The position numbers were made by a program, and so were the translations under genes. The notes under the pieces were generated by a model. It was given only the letters and a program-made list of their open reading frames with translations, made no database searches and was not told the DNA's origin. Shown piece after piece: positions 1-13,499 of a stretch of DNA of 64,000 nt; the stretch's first letter is position 1; the number at the start of each line of letters is the position of its first letter. Source of the DNA: Rapana venosa (taxonomy: Eukaryota > Mollusca > Gastropoda > Neogastropoda > Muricidae); the NCBI GenBank assembly GCA_028751875.1, contig CM054144.1, positions 25,049,705 through 25,113,704 of the forward strand, read 5' to 3'.

Positions 1-51
1 TCGTGTATGGCAGCAAATCCTGAACATTGTGTACCCAACAAGAACCAATAG

Positions 52-645
52 CTCAATACTGTTCAAAAGCGTTGCCTCCGACGCATCCTGAAAATTACCT
101 GGCAGGACAAGGTCCCAAGCAACACTGTCCTGGAAAGAGCTGGATGCACCAGCATGTACACGCTGCTGAAACAGAGATGTATGCGCTGGCTCGGCTATGC
201 CATGCGCATGGACGATGGACGGATCCCTAAAGACTTCCTCTATGGAGAATGTGTGCAAGGAAAACGACTCACAGGCAGACCACAGCTGCGATTCAAAGAC
301 TTGTGCAAGAGGGACTTAAAGCCCTGGACATTGACCAGAACAGCTGGGATGCAACAGCCCTCGAATGGTGAGCCTGGAGACAGACTGTGCAGAAAGGTCT
401 CTCCCAAGTTCGAAGAGACACTTGCTCAGCAGCACGAGGCAAAGAGAATGAGAAGAAAGGCTGCAGCCCAGGCAGACAGACCAGCATCAGACTTTATCTG
501 TGCCCTCTACCATAGGAACTGTCATTCCAGTGTCGAGCCAGCCACAATGGACGCTGTACCACAATTAACACCTAGAGCACAACTCCATAGTCTTACGAGA
601 TGTGGGGAACACAATGCGCTTAACAGCTGTACACATTTTACATAA
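52..645 (+). pseudogene. Non-LTR retrotransposon fragment, end of the reverse-transcriptase ORF
   Basis: An open frame after the stop at 49 encodes the region that follows the reverse-transcriptase domain in many animal LINEs, including the signature RWLGYAMRMDDGRIPKD and then KRLTGRPQLRFKDLCKRDLK. The fragment is cut by the window edge and ends near a conserved 3' segment. A second copy of that 3' segment lies at 44,009-44,160. It is a truncated, inactive piece. Confidence 0.75.
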
Positions 646-1245
646 TTTCATGCACTCAAAATTAACAATTTTATCAACCTTTTACAAAACGCTGCACCAC
701 CAGTCCAGGATATTCTGCAGTAAACAAGATGAGGACACAGGGTGTGCTACACATTATTCCGTTTATGACATGCTGCCAGAAACGTGGGATGCACAATAAT
801 TATGCTAAACAGCTGTACACATTTTGCATAATTTATCTTTCTGTAATGAGGTCATTCAGGTTTTCATGGAGTGTGGGGTGGCAACATAGCACCTAAGTCC
901 CACCACAACTACCACCACCCTCACATCCCTACACACACACACACACACACACTGATCTCAATAGAGTATAATGCCACAAATGCAATGCCACTTTGTTTAA
1001 AATCTCTTTTTGCGGGGTGGGGGAAGGGGCTTTCTCTGTGCATACAAGTTTCTCTAAAAGCTGGCTTTTCCCCACAGAAATTTGCCAGAACCAATATCAG
1101 GTTACCACATAATTATTGTTTAGTGCTACTTACTGTATGCTGCTCTTGGGATATCAGTATATTTAATAATCTCATTCAAAAGACTAGCACCAAGACCACC
1201 AGCACAGTCTAGTCAATGGGGGACAAGTCCTGCATTTTTTTGGTT

Positions 1246-1450
1246 TCTAACCTGTGACGTGGGGGATCGGATTTGATGGCCCTGTATCGATCTTAGATTC
1301 GAGCCACCAAGGATACGCCCGTTCAAGGGGATTTTTCCCCTGGAGTTAACATCAGCACTGACTCCACTCCCTTGAAAGTCCTTCAGACCAGACTAAAAAC
1401 CGATGCCTTGTGTACAAATGCATAGAAAACATCTTGCCCACATTTATTTC
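1246..1450 (+). repeat. SINE-like repeat, copy 1
   Basis: The segment shares its body with 2,998-3,205: a short G/T-rich lead, then CATCAGCACTGACTCCACTC, then a segment ending in an ATCTTGC...CACATTTAT tail. The tRNA-like head is decayed in this copy. Confidence 0.55.
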
Positions 1451-1509
1451 AAACCTAAGGTTATCTCCTCTTGTTTCATCTCATGTCTGTCCCTTCTTCT
1501 TCTTGTTTG

Positions 1510-1992
1510 TCATGTTTCTCCCAGGGGAGGATTGACATTGATGAGCCTTCTCCATTTCTCTCTGTTTTGAGCTTCCTCCTTATTTATGCCCCTTTCTCTA
1601 AGATCATCTGCAATACAGGCAGCCCAGGTCTTGCTAGGTCTTCCCTTTGGTCTCTTTCCATCCACTACGAAGTTCATTGCTCTTTTTATGATGTGGTGGT
1701 CTGCTTTCCGTTGAACGTGCCCAAACCAGCGCAGTCTATTGGTACTAGCTACAGACTTCAGATCATCAACTTTGCACATTCTCCATAGTTCTTCATTTGT
1801 GATCCTGTCTTCCCATTTGATTTTTGTCATGTAGCGTAGCATTCGGTTTTCACAGCTTTTCAACAAACGTTCGACGGTTTTTGTGAAGACCCATGTCTCC
1901 GAACCATAAAGGAGAACAGGTCTGATGCAGGCCTTATATATCAGACAGCGTCTCTCCAGTGGGATTTTCTGATTTCCAAGCAGACTTGCCAA
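1510..1992 (-). pseudogene. Non-LTR retrotransposon fragment, C-terminal ORF2
   Basis: An uninterrupted 160-residue frame has the LINE hallmarks downstream of the RT domain: RPVLLYGSETW, then LRWFGHVQRK, then GKRPKGRPSKTW, ending near RWRRLIN-like residues. The LINE 5' part is absent. Related pieces are at 34,150-34,240 (minus) and 57,838-58,040 (plus), so the family is dispersed in this region. It is unrelated at sequence level to the fragment at 52-645. Confidence 0.8.
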
Positions 1993-2525
1993 TTCTTTCC
2001 ATTTCTTCCAAGCACTCCCAATCCTGGTTCCGACAGCTCACTCAGATTTTGCTTCCCAGCTCATCATCTCTCCCAGGTAGCAGAAGAGATTATGCGAAGC
2101 TGTCCCTGCCCTCAACAGCCAACCTCCCCCTATCACCCTGCTGGAGTGTACAACCTTTATGTGTGTGTGTGTGCGTGCGAATTTGTAAAAACTATTAATT
2201 GTAACTGGCTGCATGTGAAAGACTAGGATGAATGAAAGGGCTTTGATTTGTTGGAGGTTTTTTTTTTGCAAGATATAGCGCTGTATAAATTCCATGTATT
2301 ATCATTATTATTGTTATTATGATGATGATAAATCGTTCAACCTTGAGCCTGTGAGCTGCTCGGGTGAGACTAAGTAGTCTTGCTGGCCTGAGCCAGAGCA
2401 GTGCCTGGGTTAGATACCCGTTGAGTTGGTTTTGTTGTTGTTGTGACTCTTAAACATGTCATAACAACAGTATAAAAAACCACAATGAGTATTCTACAGA
2501 TTGAGACAATACATCTTGCAGTCTC

Positions 2526-2712
2526 AATCAATTGTGACACAACTGAAGATAATATCTGTTTGTGTTATTTAACTGCCACAAACCTGAAAACGAAATTTTG
2601 TTTGTGTCAACTGACGGTGACAAACCTTAAGACAATTTCTGTTTGTGTCAATTGACCGTGACAAACCTGAAAACGAATTTTTGTTTAAGTGAATTGACTG
2701 TGACAAGCCTGG
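2526..2712 (+). repeat. Degenerate tandem repeat, unit about 41 bp
   Basis: About four and a half units share a TTTGTGTCAATTGACNGTGAC core followed by AAACCTGAAAACGAA. Successive copies begin near 2,526, 2,568, 2,609, 2,650 and 2,692. Confidence 0.7.
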
Positions 2713-2997
2713 TGAGAAGTTAGTGTATGCCATCATTTTGCCCACCATTAATCAAGGTTGCTGAATTCTGATTTCAGGGATAAACCTAGATTTAAAATCT
2801 CATCCAAAGGACTTCAAGGGATTGGAGTCAGAACCAATCACAGCTCAGGAGAACAATCCCCTCAAATACAAACCTCAGAAAATACTCAAACATGCGCACT
2901 TGAATCAGATCACACGTTAGATATTCTAGGCACTAGGCAATCACATCCTAAGTTTACTTACTAACCGTTTTAAAAGGTGATGGATGGGGGAGGGGGG

Positions 2998-3210
2998 GAA
3001 GAGCCCAGTGGTTAGAGCATCGACCTTGTAATCTGATGGTTCAAGTTCAAGTCACAAAGCACCTGTCTGAGGGGAATTTTCTCCTGGAATGAATGAACAT
3101 CAGTACTGACTCCACTCCCAAAGAAGCCCTTTGTATGAGACTATAAACTATGGTCCCATGTGCAAAAGCACACAGAATATCTTGCACACACATTTATGCT
3201 GGTTTGGCCT
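2998..3210 (+). repeat. tRNA-derived SINE
   Basis: The start looks like a tRNA promoter: an A-box-like AGCCCAGTGGTTAGAGCATC and, about 35 bases on, a B-box-like GGTTCAAGTTC. The unrelated body is shared with 1,246-1,450. No intact tRNA fold was traced, so this is a SINE rather than a tRNA gene. Confidence 0.6.
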
Positions 3211-4009
3211 TTAGGAAGAGTAGAGCATTCATGCCAGTAGGAATGAATGACAAAATTTTAAAATGCAGACGCACTGGTGTTGTATTTAGACATCGTCCAC
3301 AAAGTTGGAATGTGACTGGTGTTGTGTTTAGACATCGTCCCTGAAGTCATGACTTTACTTTCTAAAAAGATAAGTTCCCTTTAGACCACCGATCTTGAGT
3401 TAATCCAACAGAGGAATAATTCTTAAAGTGAAGATGTCATGAAACTTTTAATCAGGTTTCATGAGAATTTGGAAGGAAAAAGAAACAAAAACTGGGAGAC
3501 AGTCTGGACTTTTCATTATTTATTGATACAGTATTTCTGCTTGTACATTTGCATTCAATGCAACAGTGACACAATCATAACAGTAACATCCACAACTGAT
3601 ACTCTCTGGAGTCCATATAAACAAAAACCCATTGGCTTTTTTGTTGTTGTCTAAGATGGAAACCAGATGGCAATAAAATGTAGATTTTGTCTCAAAAACA
3701 ATTCAGCCTATATAACAGGGATGTACTCCTCAAAAGGTTACATGCACAGGAAAGCTACACAGACTGGACAATGAAGCTGAAAGCAACATATCATCAAACA
3801 ACAATTAGTGATAATTACCTCCTACATCAAAATAAGAGTTCACTGGGGAAAAACAAGTCCATGGGAAATGATTTTTTTAAATTTAATACGCTGCTTAAAA
3901 AACACAAATTCCATAACCAAGACTGGAAAACACAGTGTCTATAAGGAGAACAAGACTATCCTGATATACAGCATTGTTAATAACCATAAAATTCAGTGAC
4001 AAACGAAAA

Positions 4010-4145
4010 GCATATTCATTTATCAAAATCATTGCTTAATTCATTTCCTCTTTTTTATGAGAAGTAATGGACAACCAGAATATTTATTTATCTAAATCAT
4101 TGCTTAATCCATTCCCTCTTTTTTATGCGAACTAATGGACAACAT
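4010..4145. repeat. Two-copy tandem duplication, about 67 bp, in the LIAS 3' flank
   Basis: ATCATTGCTTAATTCATT and the following CTCTTTTTTATG...AATGGACAAC recur once with few differences. The segment lies downstream of the LIAS stop, possibly within its 3' UTR. Confidence 0.65.
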
Positions 4146-4703
4146 GAAATCAAGTGAAAAACGAATAGAATAAATCTTAGTTTAAAGATGCCTCCTGCTA
4201 AATATGCCCCCTGCTTGTAACAACAAGAGAAAGAGCAAAATCTATGAAAATGTTCTGAGCATGTGATGAAAAAAACTCTTATACACACCCTGTAACTCTC
4301 AGCAACCACTCAGAATTGCTGGAACTTTTTTTTTGTTTTGTTTGTTAAAAGACTTTCACCTGATTACAATACAGACTACAAGTGTGTCCATGTTCTGAAA
4401 ACAAAAAAGTATTTTAATCCATGATTATGTTTGGCAGACACAATAATCTCATGGTGGGTGTAAATAGGTACAAAAACTGACCACAGCTATTGTCATTGCT
4501 GTGAATGACAGGATGCAACATGAATAATTTTTTAAAAAAGGAGGAAGAAATAAATGTTTTTGTCACTAAACACATGATATAAAATGTAAAACAATTGTGA
4601 CAAAAATCTTTTCCTGTTTTAAAAAAAACCCCTCATTTCTGCATTTACAAGTTTGGAACTTGAAAGTGTTTACTAAGAAAACAAACAAACAAAAATGTGT
4701 GTG

Positions 4704-4913
4704 CACACACACACACATTATATATATATATATATATATAAATATAATCAGTCAAATATCACAATTTTATTTGAAACTGAAAAATGTATGACTGGAAGAC
4801 ATCATTCAAGATCCCTTCACAAACCACTTTCCCAAATAATTACACACATACACTTCACATCCCTTCAACTCCTCCCCCCCCCCCCCCCCCCCCCCCTCTC
4901 TCTCTCTCTCTCA
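4704..4913. repeat. Microsatellite cluster: (CA)n(TA)n, then poly-C and (CT)n
   Basis: A (CA)n run passes into (TA)n at 4,704-4,743. A C run of about 23 (4,874-4,896) passes directly into (TC)n up to 4,913. All lie just downstream of the LIAS stop. Confidence 0.9.
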
Positions 4914-4978
4914 CACATGCATGCGTGCGTACACACAGATACACACACACAGTCACACACACAGGCATACACACACTC

Positions 4979-5586
4979 TTATGCTGAAGGCATTCCTTCA
5001 TCAGTGCTGTTGACACCACTTCGTTTCTTTTTCAGGATATTCTTGATGAAAAACTCTCCTGAAACAACACATGACACCAGAATTAATTTAACACATGCCA
5101 CATCAAACAATATTTTCTTTTAAAAAGACACATTTTTACAATAAATGTAATCAACTCCCTTGACAGATGACTTTCAGTGTTTATTATGTAAAGCAACTGA
5201 TCAACACTGGCTAACTGTAGCCTATTTACTTTGAACATCATAATTATGACATAAGAGGAAAAGTGGCAGGACGGTTTAGACTTTCACCTGCCTGACAAGT
5301 TAACCGTGAGGTTCTGGATTCAAGTCCTAGCCTTGCCCTTTCTTCCAAGTTTGATGGGAAAATCAGCAGAATGTTGTCTTTCAGAGTACAGGCTTGTGCA
5401 TGTCAAAAGAACCTGTCAGCTGAAAATCAGGAGCAGAGATTTACCTGCCGACTGTCCTGACCAAGTTGGTAGGTTCAATTCCTAACTCTATCCCTGAGGT
5501 TGAAATGTAGCTACAGTAATGGTGGGCAAAACCGATCGCATATGCAACAGTGTCACCATTAGTCAACCTCAGAACTCAACCTGAGA

Positions 5587-5660
<74 letters not shown>

Positions 5661-8600
5661 CATAATCTTTATTTGCTATCAACATGGTAAGAACACAGAT
5701 TCTGCCCTTTAATCTGACCCCAAAAATCAAAATCATTTTGGAAAAAAACAAACAAAAATCTTTAATATTAAAGGCCAAAGGAAAAAAAAAGTACAGTGAT
5801 TGGATTAAGCATCCAACTCTCTCAGGGAAAGGAAGATGACTTATCTTGCATAAAACAAAATTCTCACTGTTAAGTTAACTGTTTGACAATCACAGATGAA
5901 AGAAGTTAGTTATGCATGGAGCTGTAAACCCACTTGTGTGTGTGTGTTTTGAGTGCGCATGTGTGTGTGCGCGCGCATGTGTGTGCATGCGTGCATGTGT
6001 GTGTATGTGTGAGTGCGCGCACGTGCGTGCATGTATGAGTGTAAACAAGGAAACAACCATGCGCCTGTCACCTCTGCACAAGCTAATGGCCTAAATCAGC
6101 AACCTGATATGCATCAGGATCTCTCTAGAGAAACTTGCCTGCTTTGTAAGACGACCTGACCAGAGGGCCACTGGCAGTGTAGGCAAATCCTAGACCGTCT
6201 CCCACTTCTTGCCAGTGCTGGAATTTATCAGGGTGTAGGTATTCTTTCACCTGCACACACACACATATACTCCATTCATGCATCCATTATGAAAATACCG
6301 CACAGCTGATAAAATGGTGATTTTTCCCTAAGGTGTGTCGAATCGAGGTCAGTTGAAGGTAATAAGATTTTTCATGTGCTCTTTGTGGCATTTTTGCACT
6401 TTAAAAAAAGCCACTTATTTCTAAGTAACAAAAGCAAACTGGACCGAAGGAAAACTCTGGTTTCAATACTATGGGTTTTAAAATTTTGTTTTTGTTTTGT
6501 TTTAATACTATTTTCAAGAATTGCTTTTCATGTAAACAAGAATAGTTATCATGCTTTTTCTTACATAAAAAAAGCAAAATACAGCACCTGTATGTGCCAA
6601 AGTATTCCGACTCCTATTGAAGCATTTCATTTCAAATATTATGACAAAGCCTTTTACTTTAAACAGAGATATAAACATACAATTTTAAAAATAAAAAATG
6701 TGTATCTACAAATCTCGCAATTCTAATTTGATTTTTCTTGTTTGATTCACCCTACCACAACTGTAACAGAAGAATCGAAATGCTTAATTAATCACAAACG
6801 CGAAACCACACACATATATACATGCACACTAATGTGAGCACTGTCTCACCTTCAAATGCCTTTTGGTAGGCTGCATATACTGTCCAAGGGTCAAGCAGTC
6901 CACATCTATCTTCCTCAGATCTTTAAAAGACAGCCAAAGAACAAAGCCAATTGTTACTTACAAGAAGATCACAAAGCTTTGTAGGAATAACAACTGCATT
7001 GATTTTGATAGTTCAATGAAACAAATACAAATTTCATATTATGTACATGTGTAAACACACACACTTTATTATACTACATATTTCCTGTTGTCTTTCTATG
7101 CTACACTACACGCTTATGTTGTAACCAACATGTTGTAACCAACCAACCAACCAACCACATTTAACTCCATACACTAATGTACTCTTCTTTCTTCTCTCTT
7201 TTACCTTTATAAAGACACAGCAGAGCTATGAGCTTACCCAAATCTGCAATTCTATTTCCCAAAGGGGCACCATGCAAACAGAATGTTGAAGAAGTGCTAC
7301 ACTACATTAGTGACATATTTGTATGTCTGTCAGTAAGTATGGGTGAACAGAGAAGCTTCACTGCCTTGCCTGTGAACTCGAATCAGTGTCTCACCTTCCA
7401 TGACTCTCAAAATCTGGTCATCAGTTTCTCCCAGACCCAGCATGATGGAGGTTTTGGTCACCATCTGTGGTCGCCCCTCTTTGACATGCTTCAGCACAGC
7501 CAGAGACTGCTGGTAATTGGCTCGCGGGTCTCGAACCAGCCTGCCCACATACACATAAAATTTCCCTATGTTTCCTTGTTGTGTTTTGTAAGTCATTAAA
7601 GAGTAAAAAATATATTATTATTATATATTATGTTTAAATGTTTATTGTTTTTATGTATGGCGAGTAACCCGCCAGAATTTCTCTGTCTTTGAGATAATAA
7701 AGCTTTTGAATTTGAATGGCCTTTTGCACCTTACACCTCCATGTAAAAGAGCACCAATGTGATGTAAAATCGTTATGCTTGTGACTCATACTGACAATGC
7801 AAATTTATCATTTTCTTACTAAGATAGCATCCTTGAAGCCCAAATCAAATCAATTACTTTGTAGTCTGAGTGATGTCTTGGTCTTTCAGCAGTGACGTGG
7901 TACATAATAAGTGAAGCAATTTCTTACACTCGCCTCAACCTCTTCAGACCAATACAATTGACAGCATACGAGACAGTTCTTCTTCAACATTCCCCATCCT
8001 TTCTTCCTTCTCACAAGTTCACCTTTCCCTGCCAGCTTTCTCTTCCTTTCCACTCCAAAACAAAACCATGCAAAAAATCCAAACCAATCCCAATGAGGAA
8101 ATTCTGTAAAAAACAACACAACCAAAACAACCAAACTTACCACTGCAATTCGGCGACAGTTTCTACATTGTGAGCATAGACATCCAGACCAGAATCTGCC
8201 ACTGTGTCCACTGCCGCCATATCTCCACGGAAATCAGGCGTCAGACACTCCACAAGTACTTCTGGCTTCCTGCACCAACACACCAACATGAACTGAAGAA
8301 AGTCCTATGTTGTATGCATATTTTCAAAATATTAACCTCCATTAAAAAAACACTAAACAAACAAAAACCCACTCCAATTAACTATTTCAACTATTTCGTT
8401 ATACTGCTTTCAAGTAAGCTGATTTTCTTTTACTACTCTTTCTCGTTTCCAAAAAAGCAAATCTTTCTAAATTCTTGCTCCCCCCCCCCCCCCCCCCCCC
8501 GCCCATGTGCACTGTAGAGCATTCTGCAATCAAGATGGACTTTTATAAAATCACTTTCCACTGAAAATAAATTATCATACTATTTTTTTATCTTATGCAC

Positions 8601-11600
8601 AATTTTATTACCAAAACTTCATATTTAACAAAGAAAAGTTCAAACAAAATAGTATGTCATAAACTGTTGTAAAAAGTCTTTCCCATAATGGTCAGAGAGT
8701 GCTCTAACCAACTATATATGATTAATACACCTACCTTACTAAAGTAACATCTTACAGCTTTAGAATTATTTGTCTCCAAAACCCCCCCACAATTCTATTC
8801 AGGAAAAGTGTTTAAAAAAATTGTCTTATATGGCACCACGAAGTTCAGTTTTTAAAGAAATTCTTAAGTTGAATCTTACAAATTAAACACCATTTGTCTC
8901 ATAAAACCAAACACTCTGTTCTGCAAAAATGGGTCTTATTTGGCACTATGAAGTTCAGTTTTCCAAGAACAAAAATTATAAGCGCTGGCAGTTGTCATAG
9001 AATTCAGAATTCTGTGTGAATCCAAACAGTTCCAAGAGAAGCGATACTATTTTCTGCGTTTACCTTTTCTTGATTTCTTTGACAGTCTGAGCAAAATGAG
9101 CAGCCCCACCATCTGGCATATCTGCACAAATAAAACATGACGACAGATAAAAGAACATCAGCACTGGTGTAAACCTTCAACAACACTGATGCACATTTAT
9201 TTTCCCTCTCTCTCAGTTTCCCTTTGTGTCTTTTACATTTTTATTATTATTGTCAAAAACAAAATATGACGAAGCAATTGGATATATTTATTTGTACAAA
9301 GCATTCCAAAGGTGAAGAAAATATCTTACAAAATGTTATATCAATGCAAGTAAGTGTTACTAGTATTGTCTTGTACAACCCCCTTCCAAGGTTTTAATGA
9401 ACAAAACATCAAACTTGTCTCTCTCTTGCTTTCTCTTGCATATGCACACATTCAAACAAATTCAAATTAAGTTTCAGTTGTTTTTTTTAAAAGATGCAAG
9501 AACTGTCACTTAAAATGTGTACAATTTTGTTCTTGCATTAAGTCAGCAAAAGAGTTTCAGAGTACACAGAAATGATTTGTCTCTCTACACAACCCTCACA
9601 ACCCAAGAGACACATTCAAAGTCTATAAATTACACATGTACCTGTATATACAGTACACATTTGAAATAATAATATTTTAAATCTACACAATGGTCATATA
9701 TCGCTCATGACTTGGGGATGAATTCATAAAAACACTACCCACCATCCCTATCCACAGATGTCAGGACAACATAGTCCAGTCCCCATTTAGATATGGCCTG
9801 AGCTGTGTGGACCGGTTCATTGGGGTCAGGGGGAGGTGGGTTCTTTGCCGTTTTGACGGAACAGAAACGACAACCCCGGGTGCATGTGTCTCCAAGTACC
9901 TATAGAAAAACCAGAAATAAAGTCATCAGTGCAATGAGACCACAGGAAATGTCTGTTCAGTGCTTCAGAGGAACACAAAAGCCTGGCCTTGAGTATTAAT
10001 GGTTGAAATGTGGGTGTAAGGTCTAACCCTTTCAAGCAAAAGATTAGAAGACACTTACATCCTGAGATTTTATGAATCAATTTTCCGCCTCACATGGCTT
10101 AAACCTTGAATGGACATGTATGTTTCAGGTGAAGCACAAAACAGATTCAAAATCTTCCAGACAATTTTACATGAAGCAGTATTCAGATCTAAATCAATTC
10201 CAGACATGAGTCTCTAACAACAGTGAATCTGAAAAAGATCCCATGAGTGCAATGGAAAGCGAGAATGCGATGCTCAACTATCAATGCTGAAGGTATTTGT
10301 ATTGTATCTAAGAAGTTGGTCACCATAAATCTCATGGATGACAGTAGTAATGACAGTCAATCTACTCACAAGTTACATTGGTATAATTGAGAAGAAAAAA
10401 ATTCACATGATGCTTGTGCATGTTTTTACTGTCGTGAATCAATATTATTTCTTCTAGTCTCACACATTCGCGCATGCATGTGTGCGTGCGCACACACATG
10501 CACACACACACACAGTCACACACAAACACACACATGGCCTCTTAAATGATACCATTGATGATTTCATTTATCACGGACCATGATGGTGGCGGTGGCTGTC
10601 CCACTCTCCCCTCCCCAGCATTCTCCAATGTTGGGACACCTGGCTTCTTCACAGACCTGCACAGCAAATGACATTATTCAGATAGTTCCAGTAAAGGTTT
10701 AAAAATCACACTTTATTTTAAAATGATACTTTATTCCATTTCTCATTGGTATGTAAGCAAATATACACTTATCACACATTGTTTCCATTCAGGAAGTTAG
10801 CTCATTAGCCCTAGGTATCTATGCTGACTCAATGGAATTGTAAATTTTTTCTAATTTTTTTTTCCATCAAATGTATCTCAAAAGAGATGGTTCTTCAAAG
10901 ATGAACAATCTAACCAAATATCTCAATATTTATAAATGCATTTTAGTCACTAAAAACAACTTCTTATTGTAATCAGTTTGTTAACAAATGTTATCAACTT
11001 CTTTCAGCATTTAAGCTTATGTCAAGAACTAGTTATTTGCTTGCTTCAATGAAAGAAAACCAGCCCTAAATCACAGCAAAAATGGACCCCCAATTCGATA
11101 CTCATCACATACTACCTCTAAGTTATTTCATGTACTGCTCTCACTTATTGTATAAAATTTATGAAGCTTTTCCACACAACACCAAGGATACCATACACAT
11201 TTTCCTTGCTGCTGACAAAACTCACTGTGTGGAGGTTGAGATTCCTTAGCGAAGACTTCAGCTGGGTGTAGTTTGCCCCCATAGGTATTTCTCTCTTCAG
11301 CCATGGTGGTAGTCTTAGCCTGTACACACAAATATAGATGTTAAGGACAATAAACTCAGACAAATAAACAGTCAAGTCTATATTGATTTCATGAAGTGCA
11401 TGTGAAGAAGCAGATCAACTGCTTTAAGGATGAAAAAACACCTAACAAACAAAAATAATTATTAGTTTTAAAGAAATACTTAGAATATTCTATCACTCCT
11501 AGAAATTAAGTTTTGGAAAGAACAAAATCAAATCAAAATAAAATGTTTAATTCTTTAAATGCAGCTTAATGAGCCAAACAGATGAAATCCACCTCAGCTT

Positions 11601-13035
11601 ACATTTTTTCCCTGCTGCCTTTTCTTAATCAGACTTTAGTTATTATTTTTTTTGGTTTGTTTCCTTTTTATTTTATCTCATTTCATTTCACTTTATTTCT
11701 TTGGTGTCAACTTCTGAACACATTTTCATTACCGCCCAAAAACCCCAAACCAGCTCATATTCACAGTTAAAAATTTATACACAACGCAAAATGAATGGAA
11801 GTAGCAAAACAAATATTACAAAGGAACACTTGGTTAAGAAAGAAAATGATCATTATTATTCTTTTTGTTATTAACAACACTCTCATTTCCTACAAAAGGT
11901 TCAGGGAAGAGAGATATCAGGAAAAGTATGTGTGTGTGCACGTGCGCGTGTGTCCATGCATGTATGCATGTGTGTGTGCATACAAGAACAAAGATTCCTT
12001 ACTTTTGGCCCTTAACTCTCTTGATGCTGTCCTCCCCTTCATACTGAGGGAGCACATTGCCTTGGATGAAATCCTCCAGCCCTGGACCCTCAGCTATCTT
12101 GTCCTTCTGCTCTTTGCTCAGGTTAGCATAGTGGCGGTGTCCACTTCCACATAGTGCCACACTGTTCTTTGTCTGTGCAGGAAACAAAAATGTATTATCT
12201 CAGAAGACATGATTCCAAAAGTGAGCAAATCTTTAATGTGTTTATTGTTACAGAGGTAAGAATGCCAGACATGAGACCAGATAAAATCCTACAAATTAAT
12301 GAAGTTACACAAAAATTTGTCAGTTTCTGTCTTTTTCTTAATTTCACGTAGTCTTCTCTTGAAAAAATCAAAAGCAAAGGAAAAAAAGGTGTACTGGTAC
12401 TTTCTTGAGCTTAGCACTTTCATAGTTTGACTGAGCCAAGATCATAATCAAACTAGTTATTTTGTATTCTATAATCTAAAAAGAAATGTAATTTTATGCA
12501 CTCTTGATAAACGTCAATAAATCTTTGTATGACATACATCTACATTCATGATGCTCTCCCCTAGAAATGGGCACTGCTGTTGCAAGCTTTTAAAACTTTT
12601 TTTACATCTAAAATTAAAAAAAAATTTTTTTGTTAGTGTAGACCTATGGCTATCATCACATATTACTTATGTATGATTTTATAGTGAATTTATCTACAAA
12701 ATTTTGAAGGCGTTAGCTCTTTCCACACACATTATGATGTATGTGGCCATTGTGGGACTTCCTAAATTTGATTTCCCTTTAAAATATGTTTAAACTATAC
12801 ACAGGTTCTCACAGTACAAATTTGAAGAACTTAAGTATGTGTAGCTTTGTGGGCCTACTTCTTATGAAATTTTCAAGTTCCAATTTCTGGGATCTGATGA
12901 TCAGTCTTCGACATGCAAACAACCGTCCCCCCCCCCCCCCCCTCAAAAAACAGACCAATGCATATTTGTTCTTCATGGTCAGATCAACAGTTTCTTTTAG
13001 TTGAGGTTGGTTTTATTTTGTTTATTTGTTTGTTT

Positions 13036-13069
<34 letters not shown>

Positions 13070-13499
13070 AGTGCGTGCTTGCGTGCGTGCGTGTGAGTGT
13101 TTCACTTTCACTGTTTGTTTCATGTTTGTGTCATGTGTTGTGAACTTGCTGGTAAATTATAGTTTCTTCAATCATAACGGCAATGTGGGAGGAAGAGAAA
13201 ATAATTCAGACCCTTGATTACATACAAGAAGACTAGCATGTATATGTAGGAAAAACTTGATCTTATCTTTCGTCCTCTGTTATTCTAATAAGGACGAAAG
13301 ACGTAAGAGTTATGTAACTCAGTTGCAGTATGCGCGACAATGATAAGCAAGTAGAATATCAAATATAGATTGAGATTATCGTTTCTAATTTAGCATGTCT
13401 GTTCTAATACAAGTAAGTGAATATAGGCACCTGCTGCTGAAGACGGCCACACTGGCTGAAAAGAAAACGAAAGCGAACAATCTTGCAATGTGCAGCCAT
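4979..13499 (-). CDS. LIAS: Lipoyl synthase, mitochondrial (11 coding exons)
   Basis: Radical-SAM enzyme that inserts two sulfurs into octanoyl chains on lipoate-dependent proteins in mitochondria. Coding exons read on the minus strand: 13499-13431, 12172-12003, 11319-11226, 10656-10579, 9899-9743, 9121-9064, 8269-8141, 7540-7395, 6920-6850, 6250-6139, 5058-4979. All phases match and the sum is 1,164 nt, or 387 residues; the human protein has 372. Exon 1 encodes a basic, Arg/Phe-rich start typical of a mitochondrial presequence. The auxiliary cluster cysteines C113, C118 and C124 are in exon 4, the radical-SAM CxxxCxxC (CTRGCRFC, C143/C147/C150) in exon 5, and the RSSY motif (356-359) in exon 10. 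The exon 1 donor (GTGCCT) is weak and is the least certain junction. The last intron begins with GC. No frameshift was seen, so the gene looks functional. Confidence 0.95.
5255..5500 (+). repeat. tRNA-like SINE in the last LIAS intron
   Basis: AAGTGGCAGGACGGTTTAGA followed by GGTTCTGGATTCAAGTCC looks like tRNA A and B boxes. A second B-box-like GGTTCAATTCC occurs near 5,471. It lies inside the GC-AG intron between LIAS exons 10 and 11. Confidence 0.5.
5590..5655. repeat. (AT)n microsatellite, about 33 units
   Basis: A perfect alternating AT run inside the last LIAS intron. Such runs can extrude cruciforms and vary in length. Confidence 0.95.
5935..6035. repeat. GT/GC-rich alternating purine-pyrimidine tract
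   Basis: Interrupted (TG)n with GCGCGC blocks, a potential Z-DNA former, inside the last LIAS intron. Confidence 0.8.
13037..13068. repeat. (GT)n microsatellite in LIAS intron 1
   Basis: About 15 GT units. A poly-C run (12,927-12,942) lies 100 bases upstream. Confidence 0.9.

Noticed and set aside
2526..2712. Possible CRISPR array
   Set aside because: The repeats are degenerate, contiguous and without unique spacers, and the genome is animal.
2998..3070. tRNA gene
   Set aside because: A and B boxes are present, but no acceptor stem pairing was found and the sequence continues into a SINE body.
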